A stretch of DNA of 64,000 nucleotides from Sulfuricella denitrificans (lineage in GTDB: Bacteria; Pseudomonadota; Gammaproteobacteria; Burkholderiales; Sulfuricellaceae), in assembly GCA_002632355.1 (NCBI GenBank), contig NSJJ01000001.1, positions 248,001 to 312,000 on the forward strand. Reading direction: 5' to 3'. The first letter of the stretch is position 1, and every line of letters starts with the position of its first letter. A program made the position numbers and the translations under genes. The notes under the pieces were generated by a model. The model was not told the DNA's origin and did no database searches. It worked only from the letters and a program-made list of their open reading frames with translations. Shown in pieces: positions 25,186 through 34,868 of the stretch.

Positions 25186-26124
25186 TTATCGCATCAACAA
25201 TGGCCGTAGCGTTTCCGCCAGCACCGTCGGGTCAAATTTTGCTACATAAGCATCTACGCCCACCGTTTTTCCCATGCTGCGGTTGGCATCCGAAGAGAGG
25301 GAAGAATGCATGACGACCGGGATTCCTTCAAAACGGCGGTCACTCTTGATCTTCTTGGTGAGTACATAGCCATCCATTTCAGGCATTTCGGCATCGGTCA
25401 GAATCACGCTGATCAGATTGCTGACCGGCATGCCATCATGTTGCGCGCGTGCCGCCAGGTTTTGCAGTTTTTCCCATGCTTCGTGGCCATTGTTCGCTTG
25501 CTGGTAAGGAACGGCAAGCTTGTCCAGCGTCATCATGATTTCCTTGCGTGCGATGGCTGAATCGTCCACGAAAAACAGATATTGCTCCGGGGACATGTCC
25601 ACAGGGGCCAATTCGGGAATCGCCTCCATGCCAAGCGCGTTCACCAGTATCTGCTCTACGTCGAGAATCGATACCAGACGACCGTCCGGCAGTTCAGTGA
25701 TGGCTGTAATCAGACCTTCTGCACCAGCCAGCATGGATTGAGGCGGTTTGATCTTTTCCCAGTCGACCCGCACGATGCGGTCCACTTCATGCACCAGAAA
25801 GCCCTGTGTGTGCTTGCTGTATTCAGTGACAATCATCGTTTGCCCGGTCTCTTCAGGCACGTTGTCCAGCATCATGAAGTCCGCCAGCGACAGCACCGGA
25901 ATGATGTTGCCGCGCAGGGAAATCACACCCAGCACGCCGTCCGGCATGTTGGGTGTTTTGGTGATAAAAGGGGTTTGCGAAACTTCACGAACCTTGAATA
26001 CGTTGATGCCGAAATATTCCCCTGTTCCCAGCGTGAACAAGAGAATTTCCATTTTATTGGAACCCGCCAGCTTGGTACGGGCATCAACCGATTCTATAAG
26101 GGCGGCATTAGCCTGAGTCGTCAT
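25186..26124 (-). CDS. cheV: CheV-type coupling protein (first copy, next to cheY)
   Basis: A 312-residue fusion of a CheW-like domain (about 22-165; LLFTLGTGEYFGINVFKVREV, VISLRGNIIPVL) and a receiver domain (about 185-310; FVDDSAIARKEI, ILTDAEMPEMDGY with the phospho-acceptor aspartate). CheV couples receptors to CheA and damps the signal when phosphorylated. A close paralogue lies immediately upstream (26144-27088), 19 bp away. Differences include the segment between ligand loops. The domain order is standard and the gene intact. Confidence 0.94.
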   Translation of the reverse strand: MTTQANAALIESVDARTKLAGSNKMEILLFTLGTGEYFGINVFKVREVSQTPFITKTPNMPDGVLGVISLRGNIIPVLSLADFMMLDNVPEETGQTMIVTEYSKHTQGFLVHEVDRIVRVDWEKIKPPQSMLAGAEGLITAITELPDGRLVSILDVEQILVNALGMEAIPELAPVDMSPEQYLFFVDDSAIARKEIMMTLDKLAVPYQQANNGHEAWEKLQNLAARAQHDGMPVSNLISVILTDAEMPEMDGYVLTKKIKSDRRFEGIPVVMHSSLSSDANRSMGKTVGVDAYVAKFDPTVLAETLRPLLMR

Positions 26125-26143
26125 GATGTCTGTCCTGGATAAG

Positions 26144-27088
26144 TCAATTCATTAAGCGGCGGGAAAGAATTTCAGACAATTTGGCCGGGTCGAATTTCGA
26201 AACGTATTCATCCACGCCAACGGAGCGCCCCAGTTCCTGATTCGATGCTCCGCTCAGGGATGAGTGCATGATTACGGGGATACCGGCAAAACGGGGGTCG
26301 CTCTTGATATTTTTGGTCAAAATGTATCCATCCATTTCCGGCATTTCCACGTCGGTCAGGATCAGCTGGATGAAGTTCTTGACCGGCTGCCGGGCTGTAT
26401 CGGCACGTGCGGCGATTTGTAGCAATTCTTCCCAGGCCTGTTTGCCATTGGTGGCGCTGCGAAAGCGGATGTTCAAGGCGTTCAGGGTGCGTTCGATCTG
26501 TTTGCGTGCGACGGGAGAGTCATCGGTAAAGAAGATGGTGCGCTCTTCTTCCAGAGGGATAAGGCTCGAAAAAATGATTTCATGCTCATCGTAATGCGTT
26601 GTTTCAGCAAGAATTTTCTCGACATCCATCAGCATGACCAAGCGTCCATCCTGAAGTTGCGTAACAGCAGTCACCAGACCGCCCATCTGTGCCACCAGCA
26701 TTTCGGGCGGAACCTTGATTTCGGACCAGTCAAGCCGCAGGATGGTGTCCACGCTTTCCACCAGAAAGCCCTGGGTGCGCGCGTTGTATTCGGTGACGAT
26801 CATGATTTCCGGCTTGGTGTTGGTCATAATGCCGGTGTATTTGATCAGGTCCACTACCGGGACCAGTGCCCCGCGCAAACTGACCATGCCTTCCACAGTG
26901 GGGGGCATATCGGGTGCACGGGTGATTTCCGGAACCCGCATGACTTCGCGAACCTTGAATACGTTGATTCCAAAGGTTTCCTTGCGCCCGCTGTTCTGAT
27001 CCACGCCCAGGGTGAACAGCAGGATTTCCAGTTTGTTGGTACCTGCAAGCTTGGTACGTGCATCAATTCGTTTTAATAGTTCTGACAT
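26144..27088 (-). CDS. cheV: CheV-type coupling protein (second copy)
   Basis: A 314-residue paralogue of the preceding protein: CheW-like domain (KLEILLFTLGVDQNSGRKE start, FGINVFKVREVMRVPEI, MVSLRGALVPVVDL) and receiver (FTDDSPVARKQIERTL, ILTDVEMPEMDGYILTKNIK). It contains a short insertion (DQNSGRKET) not in the neighbouring copy. It is the first gene of the cheV-cheV-cheY-cheZ-cheA run. Tandem but diverged CheVs suggest pairing with different receptors, perhaps the two encoded just upstream. Confidence 0.94.
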   Translation of the reverse strand: MSELLKRIDARTKLAGTNKLEILLFTLGVDQNSGRKETFGINVFKVREVMRVPEITRAPDMPPTVEGMVSLRGALVPVVDLIKYTGIMTNTKPEIMIVTEYNARTQGFLVESVDTILRLDWSEIKVPPEMLVAQMGGLVTAVTQLQDGRLVMLMDVEKILAETTHYDEHEIIFSSLIPLEEERTIFFTDDSPVARKQIERTLNALNIRFRSATNGKQAWEELLQIAARADTARQPVKNFIQLILTDVEMPEMDGYILTKNIKSDPRFAGIPVIMHSSLSGASNQELGRSVGVDEYVSKFDPAKLSEILSRRLMN

Positions 27089-27154
27089 CTTTATATAGAC
27101 TCCGGTGTGGGATCCGCCACTCGTGGAGGATAACCAATTTTCCCCGCTGCTGCA

Positions 27155-28735
27155 TTATATCTTGAAGCGGTTGACGGTGTTTCTCAAATGATGCGCCATA
27201 TTTTCCAGCTCACCCGAAGCGGTCAGGGTCTGGTTGATCGCTACACTGTTGTTTTCTGTGATGGAGGAAATTTTATCCACGTTACGGCTGATTTCGGCGC
27301 TGGCTTTGACTTCTTCGTCCGTTGCCGAAGCAATGGTTTTCACCCCTTCGCTGACGTTTCTCACGGTTTGAGAGGATTCCGCCAGGACCATGGCCAGATT
27401 TTCCATCGCATCCTGACTGTTCGTCAGATGCTCCATGCCCCTGCTGATGGATTCATCCACGCCGTCGGAGTGCTGCGCAATTTCGTGGGTCAGGTTATCG
27501 ATTTCCTTTGCTGCGGCAGCGGACTTCTCGGCCAGCTTCCTGACTTCGTCAGCAACCACGGCAAAACCGCGCCCCTGTTCGCCGGCCCGGGCGGCTTCGA
27601 TGGCCGCATTGAGTGCGAGCAGGTTGGTCTGGTCGGCGATGTCTCGAACATGTTTGGTCATCTGGCGGATGCTTTGTGTGCTGTTGACAAATTGCGCCAC
27701 CTTGCCGGCAATTTCCTGCACCGCCTGTTCTACAATATCAATTTCTCCCAGCAAGCTTGACAGGCTTTCATTGCCATGATGCGAACTGGCAAGACTTTCC
27801 TGTGCAATTTTCAGTACGTTCTGGGTGGTTTCCGCGACTGACGTGAGGCTCGCGGTCATTTCTTCCAGCGCGGTAGAAACGGCGCTGACTTCATCCTGAG
27901 TCGATGCATTCTGGCTGGCCTGGTCGGAAAGACGACCTAACTGCGCCGAGGCGCCTGAAATTTTCTCGGCATTTACGATCACTTCTCCACTGATGCCACG
28001 GAAGCCCAGCGTCAGCGCATTTAGTGCTTTTGCAGTCTGGCCGATTTCATCGTCCTTAAAAACCGCAGCACGGAGCGATAAATCTTCGTTGCCCAGGATT
28101 GTAATAATGGCAGATTGCAAGTTATCCAGCGGCATGATGACAGCACGTACGATGAAAACGCCCAGGATTGCCGCCAGCCCAAGATTGAGAGCGCTCAGGA
28201 CCAATCCGTTCAAGCCGAGCGCGGCGCCGATGCTTGAGAGAGTGGCGAATAGCACAATCATGCCGATCAGCCTGGTTTTGATGCTCATTGCGCCGAACCA
28301 TTGGGCCAGACGCGCACTGTGAGCCTTTCCTTGGCGCATCCGTACATACAAGGCATCTGCTTCGCTGACCTGGGCGCGGTTCGGCTTGGTGCGCACCGAG
28401 AGATAGCCGGTAATTTTGCCGTGCTCGGTGATCGGCGTAACGTTGGCCTCCACCCAGTAATAATCGCCATTCTTGCAGCGGTTTTTTACGATGCCGTGCC
28501 ACAGTTTGCCTGCCTGAATATGTTTCCACAGATCGGCAAAGGCTTCTGGTGGCATATCCGGATGGCGTACGATGTTGTGCGATTTCCCGATGAGTTCATT
28601 GGCGTCATACCCGCTGACTTCAGTGAAGTCAGCATTTGCATAGGTGATCACGCCGCGTGTGTCGGTCTTGGAAATCAATACCGCGCTATCGCGATAAACT
28701 GCTTCAGTGCTGGTGACCGGCAGATTTTTTTTCAA
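27155..28735 (-). CDS. Aer-like PAS methyl-accepting chemotaxis protein
   Basis: A 526-residue receptor. Residues about 10-120 form a PAS domain ([23 protein letters not shown], in parts; [17 protein letters not shown]), typical of FAD-binding energy sensors. Two adjacent membrane helices lie at about 155-200, followed by a HAMP region and a signalling domain whose tip is [20 protein letters not shown]. The layout matches Aer-type energy-taxis receptors, but FAD binding is not provable here. The start is TTG at 28735 behind GGGGAAA; no ATG occurs before the PAS domain. A sigma-28-like promoter lies at 28790-28817. Confidence 0.9.
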   Translation of the reverse strand: MKKNLPVTSTEAVYRDSAVLISKTDTRGVITYANADFTEVSGYDANELIGKSHNIVRHPDMPPEAFADLWKHIQAGKLWHGIVKNRCKNGDYYWVEANVTPITEHGKITGYLSVRTKPNRAQVSEADALYVRMRQGKAHSARLAQWFGAMSIKTRLIGMIVLFATLSSIGAALGLNGLVLSALNLGLAAILGVFIVRAVIMPLDNLQSAIITILGNEDLSLRAAVFKDDEIGQTAKALNALTLGFRGISGEVIVNAEKISGASAQLGRLSDQASQNASTQDEVSAVSTALEEMTASLTSVAETTQNVLKIAQESLASSHHGNESLSSLLGEIDIVEQAVQEIAGKVAQFVNSTQSIRQMTKHVRDIADQTNLLALNAAIEAARAGEQGRGFAVVADEVRKLAEKSAAAAKEIDNLTHEIAQHSDGVDESISRGMEHLTNSQDAMENLAMVLAESSQTVRNVSEGVKTIASATDEEVKASAEISRNVDKISSITENNSVAINQTLTASGELENMAHHLRNTVNRFKI

Positions 28736-28789
28736 GTGATTTCCCCTTGTGCAGTATTGAAAGACCGAGTTTTTCTGAAACTTAAAATA

Positions 28790-28817
28790 TTATCCGGCCA
28801 GTGGTCAAGCGTATTTA
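28790..28817 (-). promoter_or_regulatory. sigma-28 (FliA)-like promoter of the Aer-like receptor
   Basis: Minus-strand reading: TAAA (28814-28817), 15 bp, then GCCGGATAA (28790-28798). The FliA consensus is TAAA-N15-GCCGATAA, so this matches except for one extra G in the -10 element. It lies 55 bp upstream of the TTG start, as expected for a late flagellar/chemotaxis gene. Confidence 0.5.
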
Positions 28818-28928
28818 TGGAAACCTTGTGGCAGAGAGGTCCTGAGTTGACTGAGTTGGTTTTGTAGTGACACCCATTCAAGCATGTGCCTTGACATCAA
28901 ATATGTCAGGCCCACGTATCCAGGGTGT

Positions 28929-30059
28929 CTAGTGAATTGAGTGGCAAAGCTGGCTTGCGTGGTTCTCACCATGCTCGGCCATGCGTTCAAGGTTGTTGAG
29001 TACACCAATGCTGGCCCGTTCCATTTCCAAAATGGCCTGAATGCCCTGATCATACTCGTTACTGTAGAAGTGATTTACTGCAGCAATGCCCTGTTGATGG
29101 AAAATACGGTGGGGTGACTCCGTCTCCTTGTAGCCCGGCAGAGTGGAAAAGCAGTCGTGACCTTCACCCTGGTAATACCATTTGCCAAGGCGGCACTCGG
29201 TGTGGCCGGCGAAGTCTGCCGTCGTTTTTTGCGACAGGCCCATGAAAACCTCATAAATGCCGAATTTGTAGATGAGGTGATCAACTTTTGCGACCTCAAC
29301 GAAGCTGCGAAGGGCGGATGCGGTGATCGCGGCTTCCATTTTGCTCGACAGTGTCAGCAACTCCTGCATGCTGATGGCGGCATTCTGGCCTTCCTTGCTG
29401 AATTCTGCCGCATGTTCAGCATCACTCTGAATCTGGTCACGCGCCTGATTGGTGCCCTCCTGAATGGTGGTGACGAGAGAGGATATTTCACTGGTGGCAT
29501 TGCCGGTGCGTTCGGCTAGTTTACGTACCTCATCCGCTACAACGGCAAATCCGCGGCCCTGCTCACCGGCGCGGGCAGCCTCGATGGCTGCATTCAGCGC
29601 AAGCAGGTTGGTCTGGTCGGCGATTTCCTTGATCATCTGTACGATGCTGCCAATCCGGTTCGCTTGTGTGGACAACTGATCGACGCTGCTGGCGGTTTCC
29701 AGTGTGCGCAGGGACATCTGCTGCAGATTGCCGGAAATGCTCTGGATTGCGCCGCGGGTACTTTGGGAAACGCCAGAGGCTTGTAATGCGTGCCCTTTTT
29801 CACGCTTCATGTCGGCCGCCAGGCCAGCAAGAGAGGTTTGTATTTCCAGGAAAGAACTGCCAAAGAGCTTCATATTCTGGAATAGCTGCTGGTGCAAGGA
29901 GCGCTCGCTGGTGATATTTTCAAGTTCCATCTGGCTGGCAGCGCAGGAGGATTCGCTGGATTGCATGTTCTGACGCAGTTCGGCATTTTCTTTTTCAAGC
30001 TGTTTGCACTGGCTTTGCAGGTGCAGAATTTCTTGTTTTAATTGGCGATTAAAAAACAT
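28929..30059 (-). CDS. soluble methyl-accepting chemotaxis protein with C-terminal CZB domain
   Basis: A 376-residue cytoplasmic receptor with no membrane segment. Residues 5-60 form a coiled coil ([22 protein letters not shown]); about 65-235 the MCP signalling helix hairpin with tip [20 protein letters not shown]; about 255-360 a CZB zinc-binding domain ([39 protein letters not shown]), with the His and Cys ligands of the family. CZB receptors such as TlpD/DgcZ-type proteins sense zinc or oxidants such as HOCl. A soluble CZB receptor beside an Aer-like one suggests tuning to intracellular redox or metal state. A sigma-28-like promoter lies upstream. Confidence 0.92.
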   Translation of the reverse strand: MFFNRQLKQEILHLQSQCKQLEKENAELRQNMQSSESSCAASQMELENITSERSLHQQLFQNMKLFGSSFLEIQTSLAGLAADMKREKGHALQASGVSQSTRGAIQSISGNLQQMSLRTLETASSVDQLSTQANRIGSIVQMIKEIADQTNLLALNAAIEAARAGEQGRGFAVVADEVRKLAERTGNATSEISSLVTTIQEGTNQARDQIQSDAEHAAEFSKEGQNAAISMQELLTLSSKMEAAITASALRSFVEVAKVDHLIYKFGIYEVFMGLSQKTTADFAGHTECRLGKWYYQGEGHDCFSTLPGYKETESPHRIFHQQGIAAVNHFYSNEYDQGIQAILEMERASIGVLNNLERMAEHGENHASQLCHSIH

Positions 30060-30145
30060 TTATGCGTTATCCCCATGAAATACAATTGTTGTTTGTGTTT
30101 TTGCCTGGATTGGGTAAAGCCCTGATCGCATTGTAGTGTATTCCC

Positions 30146-30171
30146 TTATGGCGTCAACAGGCCCGGCTTTA
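30146..30171 (-). promoter_or_regulatory. sigma-28 (FliA)-like promoter of the CZB receptor
   Basis: Minus-strand reading: TAAA (30168-30171), 15 bp, then GCCATAA (30146-30152). This equals the FliA consensus with one G missing from GCCGATAA. It lies 87 bp upstream of the receptor ATG in the divergent gap with the flrB-like gene. Confidence 0.42.
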
Positions 30172-30248
30172 GGGGGGTTCAATTAAAATCAGGTCTGTAA
30201 ATGAACGTGAAATCCAGTATGTATAATGAATGGGTCATGTAAACGGGG

Positions 30249-31424
30249 TTGTCCTTGTCCGAAGCTGCCAAACACGTTAGTCCGCAGGAACTGGAGCAGG
30301 CATTCAGCCTTTTTAACGAGGCTTCCGCACAGCTGACAGGGGCCTACCATGAGTTACAGGGCCAGGTCGAAAGGCTGACAGGTGAACTGGCCGTGGCCAA
30401 TGGCGAATTGCGCCGCCAGTATCTGGAGAAAGAAGCCTTGTCTCAACGCCTGTCCATGCTTCTGGCAGCGCTGCCGGCGGGTGTGGTTGTGGTGGATGGC
30501 AGGGGCCGTGTCAGTGAGGTGAATGCCGCCGCGAAGCGCCTGCTGGGAGATGATCTGGCTGGCCGGGAGTGGAGCGAAGTGCTTGCACGCAACCTGCGTC
30601 AGACGGCCACGCCCCATGAGTGGGAAATGGCGGCAGCAGATGGGGGGATGCATCGGTTGAATGTGTCGATTAACCCCCTGGATGACCTGGGCGGGCGGAT
30701 CGTGCTTTTGCACGACGTTACAGAAGCCCACCAGATGGAGCAGGAGTTGCAGCGTCATCAGCGGCTGTCGGCAATGGGCGAGATGGCCGCAGGTCTGGCG
30801 CATCAGTTGCGAACCCCGCTTGCCACGGCACTCCTGTATGCATCCAACCTGAGCAAGCCGGGTTTGCCCGAGATCGATCGCGTTCGCTTTGCCGACAAGG
30901 CGGTGGCGCGTTTGCGTCATCTGGAACATCTGATTCAGGATATGCTTTCTTTTGTCAAAGGCCAGGCGGGTGAGCGAGAGGTTCTGCCCCTGTCCGAATT
31001 GCTGGCGGAGCTGGTGCAGGTCATGGAGCCGCAAATGATGGCCTGCGGTGTTGTACTGGAAGTCGAGGATGACTGCCCTGCCTGCATGCTGCGAGCCGAT
31101 CGCAAGGCCTTGTCAGGAGCATTGCTCAACCTGCTGGAAAATGCCATGCAGGCTTGTGACGCCGGTGGTGGGGTCATGCTGCGGGCGAAGTCGATGGATG
31201 CCGGTACTTTGCAGCTGAGCGTGAGTGATTCCGGACGTGGTTTTGATCTTGCCGTGAGCAGCCGCCTGTTCGAGCCGTTTTTTACTACCCGTACCGAGGG
31301 CACCGGTCTCGGACTGGCGATTGTGCGTAATGTGGTGGAGGCGCATGGAGGCGCGGTAGCGGCACGCTCTGCTCCGGGAGAAGGGAGCGAATTTGTGCTG
31401 CGCTTGCCGCTGGAAAAGACATAA
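30249..31424 (+). CDS. flrB: flagellar sensor histidine kinase (FleS/FlrB type)
   Basis: A 391-residue cytoplasmic kinase: N-terminal coiled coil (about 30-70), PAS domain (about 72-160; LPAGVVVVDGRGRVSEVNAA), HisKA with H185 (AAGLAHQLRTPLATALLYA) and HATPase (LLNLLENAMQACDAG, DSGRGFD, FFTTRTEGTGLGLAIV). It is immediately followed by a sigma-54 activator with no gap, the classical FleSR/FlrBC arrangement that switches on class III flagellar genes. The start is TTG at 30249 with GGGG just upstream; -10-like TATAAT lies at 30222-30227 without a good -35. No transmembrane segment. Confidence 0.9.
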   Translation: MSLSEAAKHVSPQELEQAFSLFNEASAQLTGAYHELQGQVERLTGELAVANGELRRQYLEKEALSQRLSMLLAALPAGVVVVDGRGRVSEVNAAAKRLLGDDLAGREWSEVLARNLRQTATPHEWEMAAADGGMHRLNVSINPLDDLGGRIVLLHDVTEAHQMEQELQRHQRLSAMGEMAAGLAHQLRTPLATALLYASNLSKPGLPEIDRVRFADKAVARLRHLEHLIQDMLSFVKGQAGEREVLPLSELLAELVQVMEPQMMACGVVLEVEDDCPACMLRADRKALSGALLNLLENAMQACDAGGGVMLRAKSMDAGTLQLSVSDSGRGFDLAVSSRLFEPFFTTRTEGTGLGLAIVRNVVEAHGGAVAARSAPGEGSEFVLRLPLEKT

Positions 31425-32771
31425 ATGAAAACATTACCGATCTTGGTTGTTGAGGATGACAGGGATTTGCGCGAGGCCTTGTGCGATACCCTTGCGCTTT
31501 CCGGATATGAGGCCATCGGCGCTGCGGATGGTGTGATGGCGCTGGAAATGCTGCGCCGTCGCAGCGTTGGCCTGGTGGTTACAGATGTGCAGATGCAGCC
31601 GATGGATGGCCATACGCTGCTGGGCGAAATCAAGCAGGTCTATCCGCATTTGCCGGTGTTGCTGATGACGGCTTACGGCGTGATCGACAAGGCGGTGGAG
31701 GCGATGAAGGCGGGGGCATGTCACTATCTGACCAAGCCCTTTGAACCGGATGCCCTGTTGGCCGAAGTGGTGCGCTATATGCTGCCGGCCCCCGCTGACG
31801 ACGCATTTGAAATGATCGCGGAAGATGAGCGTTCGCGTGCGCTTTTTGCCCTCGCCCAGCGGGTAGCAGCGACCGTGGCGACCGTCATGATCACGGGAGA
31901 AAGCGGCACGGGCAAGGAGGTGGTGGCGCGTTTGATCCACCGGTCTTCCCCGCGCGCAGATGGCCCTTTTGTGGCCATCAATTGCGCTGCCATTCCGGAG
32001 AATCTGCTGGAGGCGACCCTGTTCGGCCATGAGAAAGGCGCATTCACTGGTGCCCAACAGTCTCAGGCTGGCAAGTTCGAGCAGGCTCAGGGCGGCACCC
32101 TGTTGCTGGACGAAGTGTCGGAGATGCCGCTGGCACTGCAGGCCAAGCTGTTGCGCGTATTGCAGGAGAGGGAGGTGGAGCGGGTCGGAGGGCGCAAGGT
32201 GATTGCGCTGGATGTGCGCGTGCTGGCCACATCCAATCGGGATCTGGCTGCAGAGGTGAAGCGTGGCGGGTTTCGCGAGGATCTTTATTATCGTCTGAAT
32301 GTGTTTCCTCTGGAGATGCCCGCGTTGCGGGAGCGCCCTGCAGATATCGTGCCGCTCGCGCAGCAGTTTCTCGGCCGCTTTTCTGCCGGTTTCGGGCGTG
32401 CCGGGATTTCCCTGTCGGCAGGGGCGGCAAGGCAATTGACGCAATATGGCTGGCCGGGTAACATCAGGGAGCTTGAAAACGTCATACAGCGCGCGCTGAT
32501 TCTGGCTACAGGCGAAGTGATCGAGACCGAGCATCTGCAGCTGCCGCTTATGGCGGGAACAAGGTCTTCGCCAGTGATTGATTCAACTGCAGAGCTGCCG
32601 CTGGACATGAAGTCACTGGAAAGAGTGCACATTATGGAGGCACTGGCCGCAGTGAAAGGGTCGCGCAAGCAGGCAGCTCAGCGCCTGGGGATGAGCGAGC
32701 GCACCTTGCGCTATAAATTGCAGCAATACCGGGAAGAAGGCGTCGCTTCCGGGCAGTCGCAGGATGATTAG
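31425..32771 (+). CDS. flrC: sigma-54-dependent flagellar response regulator (FleR/FlrC type)
   Basis: A 448-residue NtrC-family activator: receiver (1-120) with D54 in VVTDVQMQPMDG; AAA+ domain (about 140-365) with Walker A GESGTGKEVVA, the sigma-54 contact loop GAFTGAQ and Walker B GGTLLLDEVSEM; Fis-type HTH at the C-terminus (GSRKQAAQRLGMSERTLRYKL). Partner of the kinase encoded directly upstream. It should activate sigma-54 promoters of fliE, fliF and later flagellar genes; I did not find a convincing -24/-12 site in the short gaps upstream of fliE or fliF. Confidence 0.94.
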   Translation: MKTLPILVVEDDRDLREALCDTLALSGYEAIGAADGVMALEMLRRRSVGLVVTDVQMQPMDGHTLLGEIKQVYPHLPVLLMTAYGVIDKAVEAMKAGACHYLTKPFEPDALLAEVVRYMLPAPADDAFEMIAEDERSRALFALAQRVAATVATVMITGESGTGKEVVARLIHRSSPRADGPFVAINCAAIPENLLEATLFGHEKGAFTGAQQSQAGKFEQAQGGTLLLDEVSEMPLALQAKLLRVLQEREVERVGGRKVIALDVRVLATSNRDLAAEVKRGGFREDLYYRLNVFPLEMPALRERPADIVPLAQQFLGRFSAGFGRAGISLSAGAARQLTQYGWPGNIRELENVIQRALILATGEVIETEHLQLPLMAGTRSSPVIDSTAELPLDMKSLERVHIMEALAAVKGSRKQAAQRLGMSERTLRYKLQQYREEGVASGQSQDD

Positions 32772-32827
32772 GGTATGGTTCTTGCTTTGATTTGTGGCAA
32801 ATAAATGGGTGCCGGAGAATGTTAACC

Positions 32828-33145
32828 ATGAATATGCAGGGAATTGATCAGCTTCTCAGCCAGATGCAGGCAAGCGCTGCGGTGGCGGCAGGGGGGAGTG
32901 CGCAATCCGCCCAGCAAGGGGGGGGCGATTTTGCCTCCATGCTCAAGACTTCCATTGATCAGGTCAACGGCGCACAGCAGGAATCTGCCGAAATGGCAAA
33001 AAATTTCGAGCTGGGGTCGAACGAGGCCAGCTTGCAGGAAGTGATGATTTCGCTGCAAAAAGCGAATGTGTCTTTTCAGGCCATGGTCCAAGTGCGGAAC
33101 AAACTGGTTTCCGCGTATCAAGATATTATGAATATGCCGGTATGA
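32828..33145 (+). CDS. fliE: flagellar hook-basal body protein FliE
   Basis: Adaptor between MS-ring and rod. 105 residues from MNMQGIDQLLSQM; the middle is Ala/Gly-rich, and the C-terminal half carries the family block SNEASLQEVMISLQKANVSFQAM (in parts) and VRNKLVSAYQDIMNMPV. ATG 32828 is chosen over 32819, which lies only a base or two after the GGAG ribosome-binding site. First gene of the fliEFGHIJK run. Confidence 0.94.
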   Translation: MNMQGIDQLLSQMQASAAVAAGGSAQSAQQGGGDFASMLKTSIDQVNGAQQESAEMAKNFELGSNEASLQEVMISLQKANVSFQAMVQVRNKLVSAYQDIMNMPV

Positions 33146-33227
33146 TGCCTCTGGGTTTTTTGCAGAGGTTGTCCTTTTTCTTTTCGCCGGTGTATTTTGC
33201 AGGACTTAACAGACACAGAGTTTATCA

Positions 33228-34868
33228 ATGGCAGTAGCGGTCCATGATACGGCCTTAGGAAGATTGCGCGGAGGCTTGGGCCATTTGGGCAATCAGCAGA
33301 AGCTGGGCTTGATGTTTGCCGTGGCTGCAATTGTCGCGCTCCTGTTCGGGAGCTGGATGTGGTCACAGACCCCCGATTACCGGGTGCTCTACAGTAATCT
33401 TTCCGACCGCGATGGCGGAACTGTTATCTCTTCCCTGCAGCAGATGAATATCCCCTACAAGATGGCTGAAGGCGGGGGCGCCATTCTGGTGCCATCCAAT
33501 CAGGTTTATGAGGTGCGCCTGCGCCTCGCATCGCAGGGCTTGCCCAAGGGGAGCGTGGTTGGCTTCGAACTGATGGATGGCCAGAAGCTGGGCATGAGCG
33601 AATTCCAGGAGCGGGTCAACTATCAGCGCGCACTGGAGGGTGAAATCACCCGGTCCATTCAGTCACTTTCGGCTGTGCAGGGCGCACGTGTGCATCTTGC
33701 GATTCCACGGCCATCGGTGTTTATTCGCGAACAGCAAAAACCCAGCGCATCCGTGTTGTTGAGCCTTTATCCGGGCCGTAATCTCGATGCGGCCCAGGTG
33801 AGTGGTATCGCCCATCTGATTTCGAGCAGCGTCCCCGAGCTGCCCGTAAAGAATGTAACGGTCGTGGATCAGAACGGTAATCTGCTCACGGGGGCGGGAG
33901 ATGGTGCGGCAGCGCACGCCGGCCTGGACCCTTCGCAGCTGGACTACCTGCACCAGGTTGAACAGAGCTATGTCAAACGCATTGAATCCATTCTGACGCC
34001 GATTGTGGGCCTGGATAATGTCAGGGCTCAGGTGGCGGCTGATCTCGATTTTTCCATGGTTGAACAGACGGCAGAAACCTACAAACCTAATCCGGCGCCG
34101 AATGAGGCCGCAATTCGCAGCCAGCAGATGAGTGAAACCAATGGTGATGCCGGCAAGCAGGCCAGCGGTGTGCCCGGTGCTTTGTCCAACCAGCCGCCGG
34201 GGGCCGCGAGTGCGCCTATAACCGCAGCTGCTGGGTCAGGCGGAGGGGCGTCTGGGGCGGCGGCGAGCAGTGCAAATATCCACAAGGAGTCAACCGTCAA
34301 CTTCGAGGTGGACAAAACCATCCAGCACGTTCGTCAGCAGATCGGAGGAATCAAGCGGCTTTCGGTTGCGGTCGTGGTAAATCATCGCAAGGATGCCAAA
34401 GGTGCGAACAAGCCGCTTACGCCAGCTGAACTGAGCCAGGTTCAAAATCTGGTCAAGGAGGCGATGGGTTTCAATCAGGCTCGTGGCGATACCTTGAATG
34501 TGGTCAATGCAGCCTTTACCGAACGCGAGGTGGAAGAAATTCCCGCTGTTCCGCTGTGGAAGGAGCCGGGTAACATGGCTCTGGTGAAAGAAATCGGGAA
34601 AAATCTGTTGATTGCGGCCTTGCTTTTCTATCTGGTATTCGGCGTGATTCGGCCTGTTCTGCGTGATCTGGCTCGCCCGCATGCGCATGCGAGGGCAGAT
34701 GCGACTGGGGAGGAGGGCGAGGAGGCTGCTGTAATTTCCCCGGAGGCGGCCGCGAAAGCAGCTCAGGCGGCTGGTTATGAGGAAAATCTCAAGGCGGCCA
34801 AGGAGCTTGCAAAACAGGATCCGCGCGTGGTGGCCAGTGTCGTGAAAGATTGGGTGGGAACAGAGTGA
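33228..34868 (+). CDS. fliF: flagellar MS-ring protein FliF
   Basis: Forms the inner-membrane MS ring. The 546 residues have membrane helices at about 25-45 and 455-475, the ring-building blocks PDYRVLYSNLSDRDGG and EGEITRSIQSLSAVQGARVHLA (in parts), and a Gly/Ala-rich periplasmic insert near 320-345. The cytoplasmic C-terminus (NLKAAKELAKQDPRVVASVVKDW) is the FliG-binding tail. Its stop overlaps the fliG GTG start. A small CCTCTG/CAGAGG hairpin lies in the gap from fliE (33147-33167). Confidence 0.96.
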   Translation: MAVAVHDTALGRLRGGLGHLGNQQKLGLMFAVAAIVALLFGSWMWSQTPDYRVLYSNLSDRDGGTVISSLQQMNIPYKMAEGGGAILVPSNQVYEVRLRLASQGLPKGSVVGFELMDGQKLGMSEFQERVNYQRALEGEITRSIQSLSAVQGARVHLAIPRPSVFIREQQKPSASVLLSLYPGRNLDAAQVSGIAHLISSSVPELPVKNVTVVDQNGNLLTGAGDGAAAHAGLDPSQLDYLHQVEQSYVKRIESILTPIVGLDNVRAQVAADLDFSMVEQTAETYKPNPAPNEAAIRSQQMSETNGDAGKQASGVPGALSNQPPGAASAPITAAAGSGGGASGAAASSANIHKESTVNFEVDKTIQHVRQQIGGIKRLSVAVVVNHRKDAKGANKPLTPAELSQVQNLVKEAMGFNQARGDTLNVVNAAFTEREVEEIPAVPLWKEPGNMALVKEIGKNLLIAALLFYLVFGVIRPVLRDLARPHAHARADATGEEGEEAAVISPEAAAKAAQAAGYEENLKAAKELAKQDPRVVASVVKDWVGTE

